64,000 nt of DNA from Bradyrhizobium sp. 186 (GTDB lineage: Bacteria > Pseudomonadota > Alphaproteobacteria > Rhizobiales > Xanthobacteraceae): assembly GCF_023101685.1 (NCBI RefSeq), contig NZ_CP082164.1, forward strand, positions 2,418,001 to 2,482,000, given 5' to 3'. Position numbers and translations under genes: made by a program. Shown here in pieces: positions 46,612 through 56,016 of this stretch (within the stretch, counting starts at the first letter, position 1; each line of letters begins with the position of its first letter). The notes under the pieces were generated by a model. That model saw only the letters and a program-made list of their open reading frames with translations, ran no database searches and was not told the DNA's origin.

Positions 46612-46887
46612 TTATTTCAGGTAGGCGCGCACGACATCGATGAGCTCGGCGGCGCCTTCGTTGCGCTGATCCTTGGCCAGCGTGTGGTCGGCGACGTGCA
46701 GCAGGATGTGATCCTCGACCACCTCAGCCATCAGGCCGTTGATGGCGCCGCGGACACCGGCGATCAGTTGCAGCACGTCGGCGCAGCCCTTTTCATCTTC
46801 CAGGGCTCGCTCAATGGCCTCCATCTGGCCGCGGATGCGGCGCACGCGATTGAGCAGCTTTGCTTTTTCCCGGGTGGTGTGCGACAT
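46612..46887 (-). CDS. RcnR-like metal sensor (CsoR/RcnR family)
   Basis: 91 residues with His3, Cys35, His60 and His64, the exact ligand set of the Ni(II)/Co(II) sensor RcnR. The formaldehyde sensor FrmR has the same scaffold but only part of this set. AAAGGAAGG precedes the ATG. It heads the operon with the CPC-less ATPase. Metal-free protein would hold the promoter shut and release it on binding. Confidence 0.85.
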   Translation of the reverse strand: MSHTTREKAKLLNRVRRIRGQMEAIERALEDEKGCADVLQLIAGVRGAINGLMAEVVEDHILLHVADHTLAKDQRNEGAAELIDVVRAYLK

Positions 46888-46905
46888 GCGGCCTTCCTTT
46901 GGCTT

Positions 46906-46933
46906 ATAGTATACCCCCCTATGTTATAATCAA
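46906..46933 (-). promoter_or_regulatory. Promoter and G-tract operator of the RcnR-like sensor
   Basis: On the minus strand TTGATT, 16 bases, TACTAT. The spacer contains catagggggg flanked by tata, the RcnR-type G-tract with A/T ends. Same layout as the promoter at 44496-44523. Confidence 0.6.
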
Positions 46934-47094
46934 GGCCCGCGGCATTGCTGCCGCGAGCGAGTAGGCGGCCTTTCGGACGCTCGGGCAAGACGCCGCTGCT
47001 TGAGATTCAATGGATGCCATCCAACTCGCATCCATGCTTCGTCGGCTGAGTTGGATCTGGTTCGCGCAAGTCGGGTTACGCGGCAGCGCTGCAA

Positions 47095-47616
47095 CTATGG
47101 TTGTGACAGCGCGCGCTGCTCATGTTGCTTTCGCCAGCCGTACCGGGTCATGCCCGGCGGCTTGTACACCGAGAGTACCGCAGGCACGAGCAACACCAGC
47201 AGACCGCCAGAAGCGTGGAGCACGAGTTGGATCCCAGCCGCGCGAAGATCGGCGCGGGACAACGTCGCCTCTGCCGAAAGGCGTGCGGCAATTAGCTCCA
47301 TCTTGACCAGTAGGACGATGGTGGCAAAGACGTTTAGCAATAGTTTTATCAAGACCCAGTAGTGCCGGAACAAGCCCCACGGGGTGCCCACCGACTGAAT
47401 AACACCCGTTAGTAGAGAAGCGAACGCGAACGCGAGGATGACGAGCCTGGCGATCAAGTCCATCGCCAGATAGGCGGCACGCACCATCGGATCATTCTGG
47501 CTGGTCAGGCCGGCAACCGCGAGAGCCAGGAAGCCAGCGATCGCGCCGAGCAAGCCGACCGAAGAGACGACATGCGCAGTGAGTGCAAACTTGCGCAGGC
47601 GCGGTGCCATGGTCAT
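47095..47616 (-). CDS. DUF2269-like integral membrane protein
   Basis: 173 residues, four to five hydrophobic segments (LTAHVVSSVGLLGAIAGFLALAVAG, LIARLVILAFAFASLLTGVIQ, YWVLIKLLLNVFATIVLLV, LVLLVPAVLSVYK) with His22 in the first. WGLFRHYWVLIKL is a family hallmark I recall from rhizobia. Its ATG overlaps the stop of the small membrane protein by one base (TGATG), so both are translationally coupled. No function known. The TetR gene divergent from this pair probably controls it. Confidence 0.75.
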   Translation of the reverse strand: MTMAPRLRKFALTAHVVSSVGLLGAIAGFLALAVAGLTSQNDPMVRAAYLAMDLIARLVILAFAFASLLTGVIQSVGTPWGLFRHYWVLIKLLLNVFATIVLLVKMELIAARLSAEATLSRADLRAAGIQLVLHASGGLLVLLVPAVLSVYKPPGMTRYGWRKQHEQRALSQP

Positions 47617-47786
47617 CAGTGGCTACGCTCCGCCGCCGAGTGGCCGCTGAGGCCACCGGCGGTGGGTATGCTGTGGCCGCCGCTTACGTGAATCAGGACG
47701 ACCAACAGCAAGGCCACAAGGCCGACCACGATTCCGGACACCTTCACCCAACGCGGCGCGCCCGGGTAGGAACGTGGGTCGGCCAT
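47616..47786 (-). CDS. Small single-pass membrane protein (56 aa)
   Basis: Starts at ATG 47786 with AAGGAGA upstream. It reads MADPRSYPGAPRWVKVSGIV, one hydrophobic helix (VVGLVALLLVVLIHV), and a His/Gly tail (SGGHSIPTAGGLSGHSAAE). I recall this type as widespread beside DUF2269 genes in Bradyrhizobium. Its stop overlaps the next ATG. It is missing from simple open-frame lists because it is short. Confidence 0.7.
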   Translation of the reverse strand: MADPRSYPGAPRWVKVSGIVVGLVALLLVVLIHVSGGHSIPTAGGLSGHSAAERSH

Positions 47787-47863
47787 GTGCGTCTCCTTGT
47801 TGTTGCGTAGGTGTAAAAATGGACGCGAGGTGCGAAACGAGACAATATGTCCAGAATCTTGTC

Positions 47864-47891
47864 AACGAACAGGCCGATGCGAATGTTCGTT
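47864..47891. promoter_or_regulatory. Candidate TetR operator
   Basis: Perfect inverted repeat aacgaaca-N12-tgttcgtt in the 139-base space between the divergent tetR and membrane-protein genes. Typical place and size for a TetR dimer site; it would control both directions. Confidence 0.55.
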
Positions 47892-47925
47892 ACGGGACAA
47901 TCTGCTCGATTTGACCGGGAATAAT

Positions 47926-48522
47926 ATGGCGATGGCGAAAAGACCGATCGACCGCCGCGTCGCCCGCACCAGGGCGATGCTGCAAAAGGCTCATATCTCC
48001 TTGATCCTCGAAAAGGGCTACGAGGCGATCACCGTCGATGACATTTGCGAGGCGGCCAATGTCGGTCGATCGACGTTCTACGCCCACTACACGAGCAAGG
48101 ATGATTTAAGACGGAACGGCCTTGAGAATTTGCGGAGCCTGCTCGTGGATCGGCAGAAGAATGCTTTGGCAAAACCAAGGGAGACCAGAGACCGAAGCTT
48201 GGGCTTCAGCCTGGCTATGTTCGAACATGCCCGCGACCATATTGACCTCTACCGGACGCTGGTTGGCGGCCGCGGCGGCGTCATCGCTCTTGGCACCATT
48301 CGCCAGATACTCTCCGATCTGGTGCGCAACGAGCTTGCCGCGACTGCTGACAAGAAGTCGGCCGACGTTATCCCGCGCGAATTTGCCGTCCAGTACGTCG
48401 TTGGCGCTTTCATGGCCGTGATGACCTGGTGGCTTGACAGTGGCGCCAAGCTGCCGCCCCATCGGATGGATGCGATGTTTCGGCGTTTGGCGACCGAGGG
48501 CGTGGTGCCGTCGTATTCTTGA
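47926..48522 (+). CDS. TetR-family transcription regulator
   Basis: 198 residues. N-terminal helix-turn-helix (ILEKGYEAITVDDICEAANV, GRSTFYAHYTSKDDL) and a longer C-terminal ligand domain (HIDLYRTLVGGRGG, FAVQYVVGAFMAVMTWWLDSG). It begins divergently from the small membrane-protein pair and converges on copA. The ligand is unknown; a metal or hydrophobic toxin fits the surroundings. Start ATG 47926 chosen, GGGA upstream. Confidence 0.85.
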   Translation: MAMAKRPIDRRVARTRAMLQKAHISLILEKGYEAITVDDICEAANVGRSTFYAHYTSKDDLRRNGLENLRSLLVDRQKNALAKPRETRDRSLGFSLAMFEHARDHIDLYRTLVGGRGGVIALGTIRQILSDLVRNELAATADKKSADVIPREFAVQYVVGAFMAVMTWWLDSGAKLPPHRMDAMFRRLATEGVVPSYS

Positions 48523-48549
48523 AGGGGGCGGAGTTTCGATGGGTCCAGC

Positions 48550-50949
48550 TCAGAGCCGCGTCACGCGCAGTCGTAACGCATTGCCTACCACGCTCACCGA
48601 CGACAGCGCCATCGCGGCGGCGGCAATGATCGGCGAGAGCAGGATGCCGAAATGGGGATAGAGGATCCCTGCGGCGATCGGAATACCGGCAGCGTTATAG
48701 ATGAACGCGAAGAAGAGATTCTGCCGAATGTTGCTCATCGTCGCCTGCGACAGCCGACGGGCGCGAATGATGCCGCCGAGATCGCCTTTCAGTAGCGTGA
48801 TGCCGGCACTCTCCATTGCAACATCGGTGCCGGTTCCCATGGCGATACCGACTTCGGCGGCGGCGAGCGCTGGCGCGTCATTGACGCCGTCGCCGGCCAT
48901 CGCGACGATTCGCCCGGCCTTCTGCAACTTGGCGACCACGGCACTTTTCTGATCGGGGAGGACCTCCGCCTCGACATCGGTGATACCGAGCTTCCGCGCC
49001 ACGGCATTGGCCGTGGTCCGGTTGTCTCCGGTCAGCATGATCACCATGATGCCTTCCGCAGCGAGTGCCTTTAGCGCATCCGGCGTCGATGGCTTGACCG
49101 GATCGGCGATAGCGAACAGCCCGGCCAGCTTCCCGTCGATCGCGATGTTGATGACGGTGGCGCCTTCCTCACGCAGACGCTCGGCTTGTTCACGCAGCGA
49201 CTCGGTCTCGACATCGAGAGATTTTAGGAAATTCGAATTGCCGAGGAGCACGATTTTGCCGTCGACGGCGCCGATTGCGCCTTTGCCGGTCGGCGAATCG
49301 AATTCTTTCACTTTGCCCAAATCCAGGTTGCGCTCCTTGGCGGCGCGAACGATGGCGTCGGCAAGCGGATGTTCACTGGCGCGTTCGACGCTCGCCGCGA
49401 GCCGCAGGATTTCGTTTTCCTCAAACCCAGCGGCGGCAACGATGGCAACAACCTTCGGCTTGCCTTCGGTCAATGTGCCCGTCTTGTCAACCACGAGCGT
49501 ATTGACCTTTTCCATGCGCTCCAACGCTTCGGCATTCTTGATCAGGACACCCGCCTGCGCGCCGCGTCCGACGCCAACCATGATCGACATCGGCGTTGCA
49601 AGCCCGAGCGCGCACGGACAGGCGATGATCAATACGCTGACGGCCGCGACCAGGCCGAACGCCATGCGCGGTTCCGGTCCAAACCAAGCCCAGGCGCCGA
49701 AAGCGATCAGTGCAGCGACGATCACGATCGGCACGAACCAGCCGGAAACCTGATCGGCGAGCCGCTGGATCGGTGCGCGCGAGCGCTGCGCATCCGCGAC
49801 CATCTTGACGATCTGCGAAAGCAGCGTGTCGCGTCCTACCTTGTCGGCGCGCATCACGAAGCCGCCGGATTGATTGAGCGTGCCTGCGATCACTTTGCCG
49901 CCGACTTCCCTGGTGACCGGCATGGATTCGCCGGTCACAAGGGACTCGTCGAGCGAGGAACGGCCGTCAAGGATGACGCCGTCCACCGGCACTTTTTCGC
50001 CCGGGCGGACGCGCAGTTTGTCGCCGACCACCAAGCTATCGATCTGCACCTCATGATCGGCGCCATCGTTGCCGATACGACGGGCGGTCTTCGGCGCCAG
50101 TTCGAGCAGCGCCTTGATCGCTCCAGAGGTTGCTTCGCGGGCACGCAGCTCCAGAACTTGACCAAGCAGCACGAGGACCGTGATGACCGCGGCAGCCTCA
50201 AAATAGACCGCAACCGCGCCGCCAAGCCCACGGAAGGTTGCCGGGAAAACATCGGGCGCGACGGTGCCGATGACACTGTAGACGTAGGCCACGCCGGTGC
50301 CCATCGCGATCAAGGTGAACATGTTGAGATTGCGCGTCACCAATGATTGCCAGCCGCGCACGAAGAACGGCCAACCGGCCCAAAGGACAACCGGCGTCTC
50401 GAAAACCAGCTGAATCCAGTTCGACAGGGGCTGATCGAGCCAGCCGTGACCGCCGACGAGATGGCCGCCCATTTCCAGAATGACCGCTGGAAGGGCAAGC
50501 ACCCCGCCGACCCAAAAGCGCCGCGTCATATCAGCGAGTTCGGGGTTAGGCGGCGTATCCAAACTGGCCACCTCGGGCTCCAGCGCCATGCCGCAGATCG
50601 GGCAGGTTCCGGGACCGACCTGACGGATCTGCGGATGCATCGGGCAGGTGTAGATCGCGCCTTCCGGCACAGCGGTCTTCGGCTCGCTTTTGTTCAGATA
50701 TGCTTGCGGGTTGGCAGCGAATTTGGTTCGGCAGCCGGCCGAACAGAAATGAAAGGTGTCGCCGCGGTAATCGAACCGGTGTTGGCTGCTTGCGGGATCG
50801 ACGCTCATCCCGCAGACGGGATCGCGCACGGTTGCCTTGGCGTCAGTGTGACGCTCAAGGTGAGCGTGACCGGAGTGATCGTGGCTTCCGCCGCAGCAGC
50901 CGGAACTCTTTGCAGCGCCGTTTACATTTGCGTCTCCGGCTTCCGTCAT
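48550..50949 (-). CDS. copA: Copper-exporting P1B-type ATPase CopA with YHS and heavy-metal-binding domains
   Basis: 799 residues from ATG 50949 (GGAG at six bases; the frame extends to 51018 without support). The head is Cys/His-rich ([16 protein letters not shown]), then a YHS domain ([14 protein letters not shown]), a heavy-metal-binding domain ([22 protein letters not shown]), eight membrane segments, the copper motif [20 protein letters not shown] and [11 protein letters not shown]. It pumps Cu(I) out of the cytoplasm. Divergent from csoR over a shared operator. Confidence 0.93.
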   Translation of the reverse strand: MTEAGDANVNGAAKSSGCCGGSHDHSGHAHLERHTDAKATVRDPVCGMSVDPASSQHRFDYRGDTFHFCSAGCRTKFAANPQAYLNKSEPKTAVPEGAIYTCPMHPQIRQVGPGTCPICGMALEPEVASLDTPPNPELADMTRRFWVGGVLALPAVILEMGGHLVGGHGWLDQPLSNWIQLVFETPVVLWAGWPFFVRGWQSLVTRNLNMFTLIAMGTGVAYVYSVIGTVAPDVFPATFRGLGGAVAVYFEAAAVITVLVLLGQVLELRAREATSGAIKALLELAPKTARRIGNDGADHEVQIDSLVVGDKLRVRPGEKVPVDGVILDGRSSLDESLVTGESMPVTREVGGKVIAGTLNQSGGFVMRADKVGRDTLLSQIVKMVADAQRSRAPIQRLADQVSGWFVPIVIVAALIAFGAWAWFGPEPRMAFGLVAAVSVLIIACPCALGLATPMSIMVGVGRGAQAGVLIKNAEALERMEKVNTLVVDKTGTLTEGKPKVVAIVAAAGFEENEILRLAASVERASEHPLADAIVRAAKERNLDLGKVKEFDSPTGKGAIGAVDGKIVLLGNSNFLKSLDVETESLREQAERLREEGATVINIAIDGKLAGLFAIADPVKPSTPDALKALAAEGIMVIMLTGDNRTTANAVARKLGITDVEAEVLPDQKSAVVAKLQKAGRIVAMAGDGVNDAPALAAAEVGIAMGTGTDVAMESAGITLLKGDLGGIIRARRLSQATMSNIRQNLFFAFIYNAAGIPIAAGILYPHFGILLSPIIAAAAMALSSVSVVGNALRLRVTRL

Positions 50950-50966
50950 CGCATTCTCCATCGCAC

Positions 50967-51018
50967 TTGCAACCGATACCTGGTAGGGGTATGTAGGCGG
51001 CATGAGAAAAGACATCAA
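50967..51018. promoter_or_regulatory. Divergent csoR/copA promoters with shared CsoR operator
   Basis: The operator is gatacctggtaggggtat (50975-50992), of the CsoR type. For csoR: TTGCAA (50967-50972), 17 bases, TATGTA (50990-50995). For copA: TTGATG (on the minus strand, 51013-51018), 17 bases, TACATA, the same six bases read backwards. csoR would start at its ATG (leaderless); copA has a leader of about 35 bases. Confidence 0.6.
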
Positions 51019-51277
51019 GGCATCCTGTCAAAAACGCCTGAGCCGCATCGAGGGCCAGGTTCGCGGCCTCTCAAAAATGGTCGATGAGGATCGGTATTGC
51101 ATTGATATCGTCACGCAGATATCGGCTGTGCGTGCCGCGCTGCGCAAGGTGGAGGAGGAGATCCTGAAGGATCACGTCGCGCATTGCGTGGAGCATGCCA
51201 TCGCGAGCGGCGATAGGTCGGACCAGCGCAAGAAAATCGCGGAACTCATGGCGGTCGTGGGTCGTGCGGACCGATAA
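51002..51277 (+). CDS. csoR: Copper-sensing repressor CsoR
   Basis: 91 residues with Cys33, His58 and Cys62, the C-H-C Cu(I) ligand set of CsoR. It begins [20 protein letters not shown]. No ribosome site before the ATG. Represses its own operon and copA until Cu(I) binds. The genes downstream to 57685 run in the same direction and probably belong to the same copper regulon. Confidence 0.9.
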   Translation: MRKDIKASCQKRLSRIEGQVRGLSKMVDEDRYCIDIVTQISAVRAALRKVEEEILKDHVAHCVEHAIASGDRSDQRKKIAELMAVVGRADR

Positions 51278-51370
51278 TGGACCCAATTTAGTGTGTACGT
51301 CTTGGCCTGCGTGAAGTTTGAGCCTAAGCTTACATCCGGGAATCCCCTGGACGGCGAGAACCGGATCTTG

Positions 51371-51865
51371 ATGCTAGTGCGTTTGACGAGAGCTGGACGG
51401 GTGAGGGCAGGGAAATTCCTTGCGCTGGTCTACGCGCTTTGCGTCCTCGCGCCGTCGTTGAGCTTCGCGCTCGCCGACGGAGCGCTGGCCGCGCCGTGTC
51501 TCACCGACGACGACCATGCCTTGGGCATCATGCATGTCCACAACGCGAACTCTGTCCGGCATGTGCATGACGACGGCCGCGTCCACGACCATTCCGATCG
51601 CTCGCATGCCGCCCAACACGCAGACGTAGCGGCTGCTCCTCATTCGGACGTGACAGCAGCTATTCAGGTTCCGTCGCCTCCTGCCCACGACGGTCACAAG
51701 GCTCCCGGCGCGCAATGCTGCGGCATGGTCTGCATCAGCGCGCTGCCAGCGACATCGACTGAATTCGTCAACCCGTCCGTACTGATTTCCCGTTGCGCCC
51801 CGGAGACCTATCGGAGCGTTGAGGGCAAGGCCCCTCCGACTCTCTACCGTCCCCCCATTTCCTGA
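51371..51865 (+). CDS. His-rich exported protein of the copper operon
   Basis: 164 residues from ATG 51371. A signal peptide (FLALVYALCVLAPSLSFALA) precedes a His-rich middle (IMHVHNANSVRHVHDDGRVH, HDHSDRSHAAQHADVA) and a CCGMVC motif that resembles copper-binding sites. The end is TYRSVEGKAPPTLYRPPIS. I recall similar proteins only beside copper-efflux genes in rhizobia. Probably a periplasmic copper binder, but not a named family. Confidence 0.75.
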   Translation: MLVRLTRAGRVRAGKFLALVYALCVLAPSLSFALADGALAAPCLTDDDHALGIMHVHNANSVRHVHDDGRVHDHSDRSHAAQHADVAAAPHSDVTAAIQVPSPPAHDGHKAPGAQCCGMVCISALPATSTEFVNPSVLISRCAPETYRSVEGKAPPTLYRPPIS

Positions 51866-51938
51866 TCTGATCGACACGACGCGGTGCCCGCTGAGGGCAC
51901 GCGCACCTGTGGTTCATCGTCAGTTCGGGAAACGAATT

Positions 51939-52232
51939 ATGCTTGCGCAGTTTGGGGCGAAAATCGCCGCCGTCCGCACGGTGGCCGCCAGGCTATTCAG
52001 AAGACGCCACGCAGTACCTGCCGCCGTTGCGGCCGCCGCCCTAACTCTGGGAGGCTGCCTGCCGACGACAGTGCCATTGGTTGGGGCCGATCCCGCCGAT
52101 CCCGGCGCCAAAGTCGCGGGCGTCGGCTACCGCTCGACCATCGCTCCCTACAGCAGTCTCCGCCCCGCGGCTCCGGCGCCCTGGCGGGAGCAGAATGATC
52201 GCGTTGCTCCGACACCGAAATCGGACCGGTAG
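51939..52232 (+). CDS. Small lipoprotein of the copper operon
   Basis: 97 residues. The head RHAVPAAVAAAALTLGGC ends in a lipobox (LGGC), and a Pro/Ala-rich tail follows (STIAPYSSLRPAAPAPWREQ). It lies nine bases before the TolC-like gene and so is probably co-transcribed. Function unknown; outer-membrane anchored. Confidence 0.7.
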   Translation: MLAQFGAKIAAVRTVAARLFRRRHAVPAAVAAAALTLGGCLPTTVPLVGADPADPGAKVAGVGYRSTIAPYSSLRPAAPAPWREQNDRVAPTPKSDR

Positions 52233-52241
52233 GAGCGACAG

Positions 52242-53708
52242 ATGCAGGCAGCGCCCGAAATCAATCCCGGTCCAACGAACCGCCTCCAGATCACGTCGAG
52301 GCATGTCGCGGCCGTTCTCGCGGGTCTCTTTTTGTCCGGATGCGCGATCTTCTCTCAGGACGGCGGGATGACGGTCGTCGCCGACGTCGCCGGTGAAACG
52401 ATCAGAAAGGACGTGATCTCCATCCGAACCGCGGACGACGCCGAACGCGCCCAAGAGATCGTTCGTCGGCTCCTGCGGCAGACGCTTACGGTGGACTCGG
52501 CCGTCCAGATCGCGCTGCTCAGCAATCGCGGCCTGCAGGCCGCCTACAACGAGCTCGCCCTCGCCGAAGCCGATCTGATCGGAGAGAGCCTGCCGCCGAA
52601 CCCGACGTTCTCGATCTCGCGCATTTCCGGAAACGGCGCGCTCGAGATCGAGCGGCAGGTGGTCGGCGACATCCTGGCGCTCGCGACCTTGCCGTTCCGC
52701 TCGGAGATAGCGCGGCAACGATTCCAGAAAGCGCAGCTTCGCGCCGCTGAGGAGACGCTGCGGCTCGCCGCCGACGTGCGGCGCGCCTACTACCGGGCGA
52801 TCGCCACCAACGAACTCGTTGGGCTGCTGACCGACGCCAAGTCGACCGCGGAATCCACTGCGCAGCTCGCCGAAAAGCTCGGGCAGACCGGATCACTGAA
52901 CAAGCTCGACCAGGCCCGGGAGCAGGTCTTCTACGCCGAGACGACAGCCGAGCTCGCGACGCTGCGGCAGGATGCGACGAGCGCGCGGGAGCGTCTCATC
53001 CGTCTGCTCGGACTCTGGGACGGGGATACGGGAATCCGATTGCCTCTAAAACTGCCGGTGCTTCCGCAGCGGCCCCGAGCGCTGCCACGCATCGAGGTCG
53101 ACGCCGTCGAGCACCGCATCGACCTGCAGATGGCCCGCATTGAGCTCGGCGCCTTGGCGAAGTCACTCAATCTCACCGAGGCTACCCGCTTCGTCACCCT
53201 GCTCGACGTCGCGGGCATCGACCGCAAGACTCGCGATCCGGATACGCCACCGTTCCGCGAACGCGGCTTCGACGTTCAATTCCAGATTCCGATCTTCGAT
53301 GGCGGCGAGGTCCGCGTACGGCAGGCGGCCGAGACCTACAACCAGGCCTTCAATCGGTTGACGGAAAAGGCTGTCAACGTCCGCTCGGAGGCGCGCGACG
53401 CCTACAGGGTCTACCGCTCGACCTACGACATCGCGGGCCACTACCAGCGCGAGGTGCTGCCGCTGCGCAAGATCATCTCCGACGAGATGCAGCTTCGCTT
53501 CTCGAGCATGCAGGTCGACGTTTTCGCCCTGCTGACGGAAGCGCGGCAGCGGATCGCGGCGCTGCGCGCAGCCATCGAGGCCAAACGCGATTTCTGGCTG
53601 GCGCAATCGGAATTGCAGACTGCCATCAACGGGGGCGGTGGCAGCGAGACTCAACAACGAACCCGCCCGTCGACGAACGTTCAAGCGAGTGGCGGCGGCG
53701 GACATTGA
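52242..53708 (+). CDS. TolC-family outer-membrane efflux lipoprotein
   Basis: 488 residues. A lipobox (AGLFLSGCAIF) follows the signal segment, as in CusC/NodT proteins. Two helical-hairpin repeats follow: ALLSNRGLQAAYNELALAEADLIGESLPPNP and MARIELGALAKSLNLTEATRF, with FQIPIFDGGEVRVRQAAETY. It forms an outer-membrane channel for copper or other metals. GAGCGACAG precedes the ATG. It stands just before the multicopper oxidase. Confidence 0.85.
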   Translation: MQAAPEINPGPTNRLQITSRHVAAVLAGLFLSGCAIFSQDGGMTVVADVAGETIRKDVISIRTADDAERAQEIVRRLLRQTLTVDSAVQIALLSNRGLQAAYNELALAEADLIGESLPPNPTFSISRISGNGALEIERQVVGDILALATLPFRSEIARQRFQKAQLRAAEETLRLAADVRRAYYRAIATNELVGLLTDAKSTAESTAQLAEKLGQTGSLNKLDQAREQVFYAETTAELATLRQDATSARERLIRLLGLWDGDTGIRLPLKLPVLPQRPRALPRIEVDAVEHRIDLQMARIELGALAKSLNLTEATRFVTLLDVAGIDRKTRDPDTPPFRERGFDVQFQIPIFDGGEVRVRQAAETYNQAFNRLTEKAVNVRSEARDAYRVYRSTYDIAGHYQREVLPLRKIISDEMQLRFSSMQVDVFALLTEARQRIAALRAAIEAKRDFWLAQSELQTAINGGGGSETQQRTRPSTNVQASGGGGH

Positions 53709-53719
53709 AGGAGATGAGC

Positions 53720-55093
53720 ATGCTATCGCGAAGAGGATTCCTTGGTACGGCGGCGCTGGTAAGCGCTACCGCCGTGAGCGGCCGGGTGCAGGCGGCCAAC
53801 ATTCCGGAAGCGCCGACCATGGACAAGGTGACGATGCAGCCGCCGCTCCATCCGACGAGCGGTCCTGATTACCGGCCCGTCGTCACCTTGAACGGCTGGA
53901 CGTTGCCGTGGCGGAAGAACGGTGACTGGAAGGAATTCCATCTCGTCGCCGAACCCGTGGTGCGCGAATTCGCCGAAGGGATGAAGGCGAACCTATGGGG
54001 CTACAACGGCCAAGCGCCGGGACCGACGATCGAAGCGGTCGAGGGCGACAAGGTACGCATCTTCGTCACCAACAGGCTGCCCGAGCACACGACAGTCCAC
54101 TGGCACGGCATGATCCTGCCGAACGGCATGGACGGTGTCGGCGGCCTCAATCAGCCGCACATCCCGCCCGGCAAGACCTTCGTCTACGAATTCGAGCTGA
54201 AGAAGAGCGGGACCTTCATGTACCACCCGCATTCCGACGAGATGGTGCAGATGGCGATGGGCATGATGGGCATGTTCATTGTGCATCCGCGCGACCAGAC
54301 CTTCCGGCCGGTCGACCGCGACTTCGTCTTCATCATGAGCACGTATCTGATCGATCCCGGCACCTACCTGCCGAAGGTCAACGAGATGACCGATTTCAAC
54401 ATGTGGACCTGGAACAGCCGCGTATTCCCGGGCATCGATCCGCTGCCGGTCCGCCTCGGCGACAAGGTGCGCGTGAGAATGGGCAATCTCACCATGACCA
54501 ATCATCCGATCCATCTGCACGGCCACAGCTTTGCGGTCAGTTGCACGGACGGAGGCTGGGTGCCCGAGAGCGCGCAATGGCCAGAGGTCACGATTGACGT
54601 GCCGGTCGGCGCGATCCGCACATTCGACGTCCTCGCCGACAACCCCGGCGACTGGGCGTTCCACTGCCACAAGGCCCATCACACCATGAACGCGATGGGC
54701 CACGACATGCGGAACATGATCGGAGTTTCCAAGAAGGATCTCGCGAAGGCGGTCGGCAAGCTCGCGCCCGACGCGATGGTCATGGGCTCGACAGGCATGG
54801 CCATGGGCGAGATGGAAATGCCGATGCCCGACAACACTCTCATGATGATGACGGGCTCTGGCCAATTCGGGCCGATCGAAATGGGAGGCATGTTCTCGGT
54901 GATGAAGATCCGCGAAGGCATGGCGCGTGACGACTACAGCGATCCCGGGCCCTACAAGAATCCCCCCGGCACTGTTGCCTATGAAATCGATGCGCCCCAA
55001 GCCGAACCGCCGCGGCAGGGCAAACCGAAGGAGGCGACGAAACCTGCCGAGATGAAGGGAATGAAAGGGATGAAAGGCATGAAGGGCATGTAG
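53720..55093 (+). CDS. Periplasmic multicopper oxidase (CopA/CueO-like) with Met-rich end
   Basis: 457 residues from ATG 53720 (AAGGAG at good spacing). A Tat-type head (SRRGFLGTAALVSATAVSG) leads into cupredoxin domains. Copper sites: HWHGMILPNGMDGV, MYHPHSDE, TNHPIHLHGHSF and FHCHKAHHTMNAMGHDM, which is the T1/T2/T3 set. Two Met-rich stretches (MAMGMMGM; MAMGEMEMPMP) and a tail of MKGMKGMKGMKGM probably bind Cu(I). It oxidises Cu(I) to Cu(II) in the periplasm. Confidence 0.92.
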   Translation: MLSRRGFLGTAALVSATAVSGRVQAANIPEAPTMDKVTMQPPLHPTSGPDYRPVVTLNGWTLPWRKNGDWKEFHLVAEPVVREFAEGMKANLWGYNGQAPGPTIEAVEGDKVRIFVTNRLPEHTTVHWHGMILPNGMDGVGGLNQPHIPPGKTFVYEFELKKSGTFMYHPHSDEMVQMAMGMMGMFIVHPRDQTFRPVDRDFVFIMSTYLIDPGTYLPKVNEMTDFNMWTWNSRVFPGIDPLPVRLGDKVRVRMGNLTMTNHPIHLHGHSFAVSCTDGGWVPESAQWPEVTIDVPVGAIRTFDVLADNPGDWAFHCHKAHHTMNAMGHDMRNMIGVSKKDLAKAVGKLAPDAMVMGSTGMAMGEMEMPMPDNTLMMMTGSGQFGPIEMGGMFSVMKIREGMARDDYSDPGPYKNPPGTVAYEIDAPQAEPPRQGKPKEATKPAEMKGMKGMKGMKGM

Positions 55094-55121
55094 CCACACG
55101 TACTAAGAAAGGAGACGAACT

Positions 55122-55628
55122 ATGAAGACGCTAAACCGGACCGGCGTCGCGCTGGTCGCGACGCTGCTGCTCTCGGTCACGGCCCTCGCCAGCGAGGGAC
55201 CGCCGGATCAGCATCACGGCGCCTCGTTTTCGGCCGGCCAACCGGGCGATGCCACGAGGCCGTCCAGGATCGTTCAGGTCACGATGATCGAATCCGACGG
55301 CAAGATGCTGTTCTTGCCGAACAGGATCGACGTCAAGAAGGACGAACAGGTCAAGTTCATCCTGCGCAACAGCGGTGAACTCGACCACGAATTCGTCCTC
55401 GGCACCACGAAGGAGAATCTCAAACATGCGGAAATGATGAGGAAGACCCCGGACATGGAACATGATGATGCGAACGGTAAGCGTCTTGCTCCTAAGCAGA
55501 CCGATCAGATCGTGTGGAAATTCAGCAAAGTCGGCGATTTCGAATATTCCTGCCTGATCCCCGGTCACCGGGAAGCGGGAATGACCGGCACGATCGGTAA
55601 GTCAAACCCCGAAAGGAAAGAAACATGA
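55122..55628 (+). CDS. Cupredoxin-domain copper-binding protein
   Basis: 168 residues. Signal peptide (VALVATLLLSVTALA), then a plastocyanin/azurin-like fold: VTMIESDGKMLFLPNRIDVK and the copper ligands His (LDHEFVLG), Cys (YSCLIPGH), His and Met (EAGMTG). Type 1 copper site. AAAGGAGA precedes the ATG. Its TGA overlaps the cusF-like ATG (ATGA). Periplasmic electron or copper carrier that may serve the multicopper oxidase. Confidence 0.9.
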   Translation: MKTLNRTGVALVATLLLSVTALASEGPPDQHHGASFSAGQPGDATRPSRIVQVTMIESDGKMLFLPNRIDVKKDEQVKFILRNSGELDHEFVLGTTKENLKHAEMMRKTPDMEHDDANGKRLAPKQTDQIVWKFSKVGDFEYSCLIPGHREAGMTGTIGKSNPERKET

Positions 55629-55927
55629 AGAATACCAAACTTGCAGCAACAACCCTGGCACTCTCGCTGTTCGCTTCGCTCGCGGCATCCGCACAGGACG
55701 CGATGGTCAAGGGCGAGGTGAAGAAGATCGATCAGACAGCCGGCAAGATCACGCTCAACCACGGCCCGATCAAGAATCTGGACATGACCGACGAGAACAT
55801 GACGATGGTGTTCCGCGTGCAGGACCCGGCGATGCTCAAGCAGGTCAAGGTAGGTGAAAAGGTCCAATTCGCCGCCGAGCGCGGTAACTCCGGCATCACC
55901 ATCACCAAGATCGAAAAGAGCAAATAG
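55625..55927 (+). CDS. cusF: CusF-like periplasmic copper-binding protein
   Basis: 100 residues, signal peptide (ALSLFASLAASA), then the small beta-barrel with VKKIDQTAGKITLNHGPIKNLDM and MTMVFRV. CusF binds Cu(I)/Ag(I) through His, two Met and Trp. Here His (NHGP), Met (NLDM) and Met (MTMVF) are present, but the Trp that usually precedes the Met pair is not, since it reads KNLDMTDENMTMVF. The fold is clear; the cation-pi Trp is lost, so the site may differ. Second copy at 59259-59654 keeps it. Confidence 0.88.
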   Translation: MKNTKLAATTLALSLFASLAASAQDAMVKGEVKKIDQTAGKITLNHGPIKNLDMTDENMTMVFRVQDPAMLKQVKVGEKVQFAAERGNSGITITKIEKSK

Positions 55928-56016
55928 GTCCTGAGCGGGCGCCCGGCTTACCTGCCTAGCTATGCAGGTTGCGCTGTGCGCGCGTCATAGCCGTCGTCTA
56001 CGGACCCGGCTCGCAA

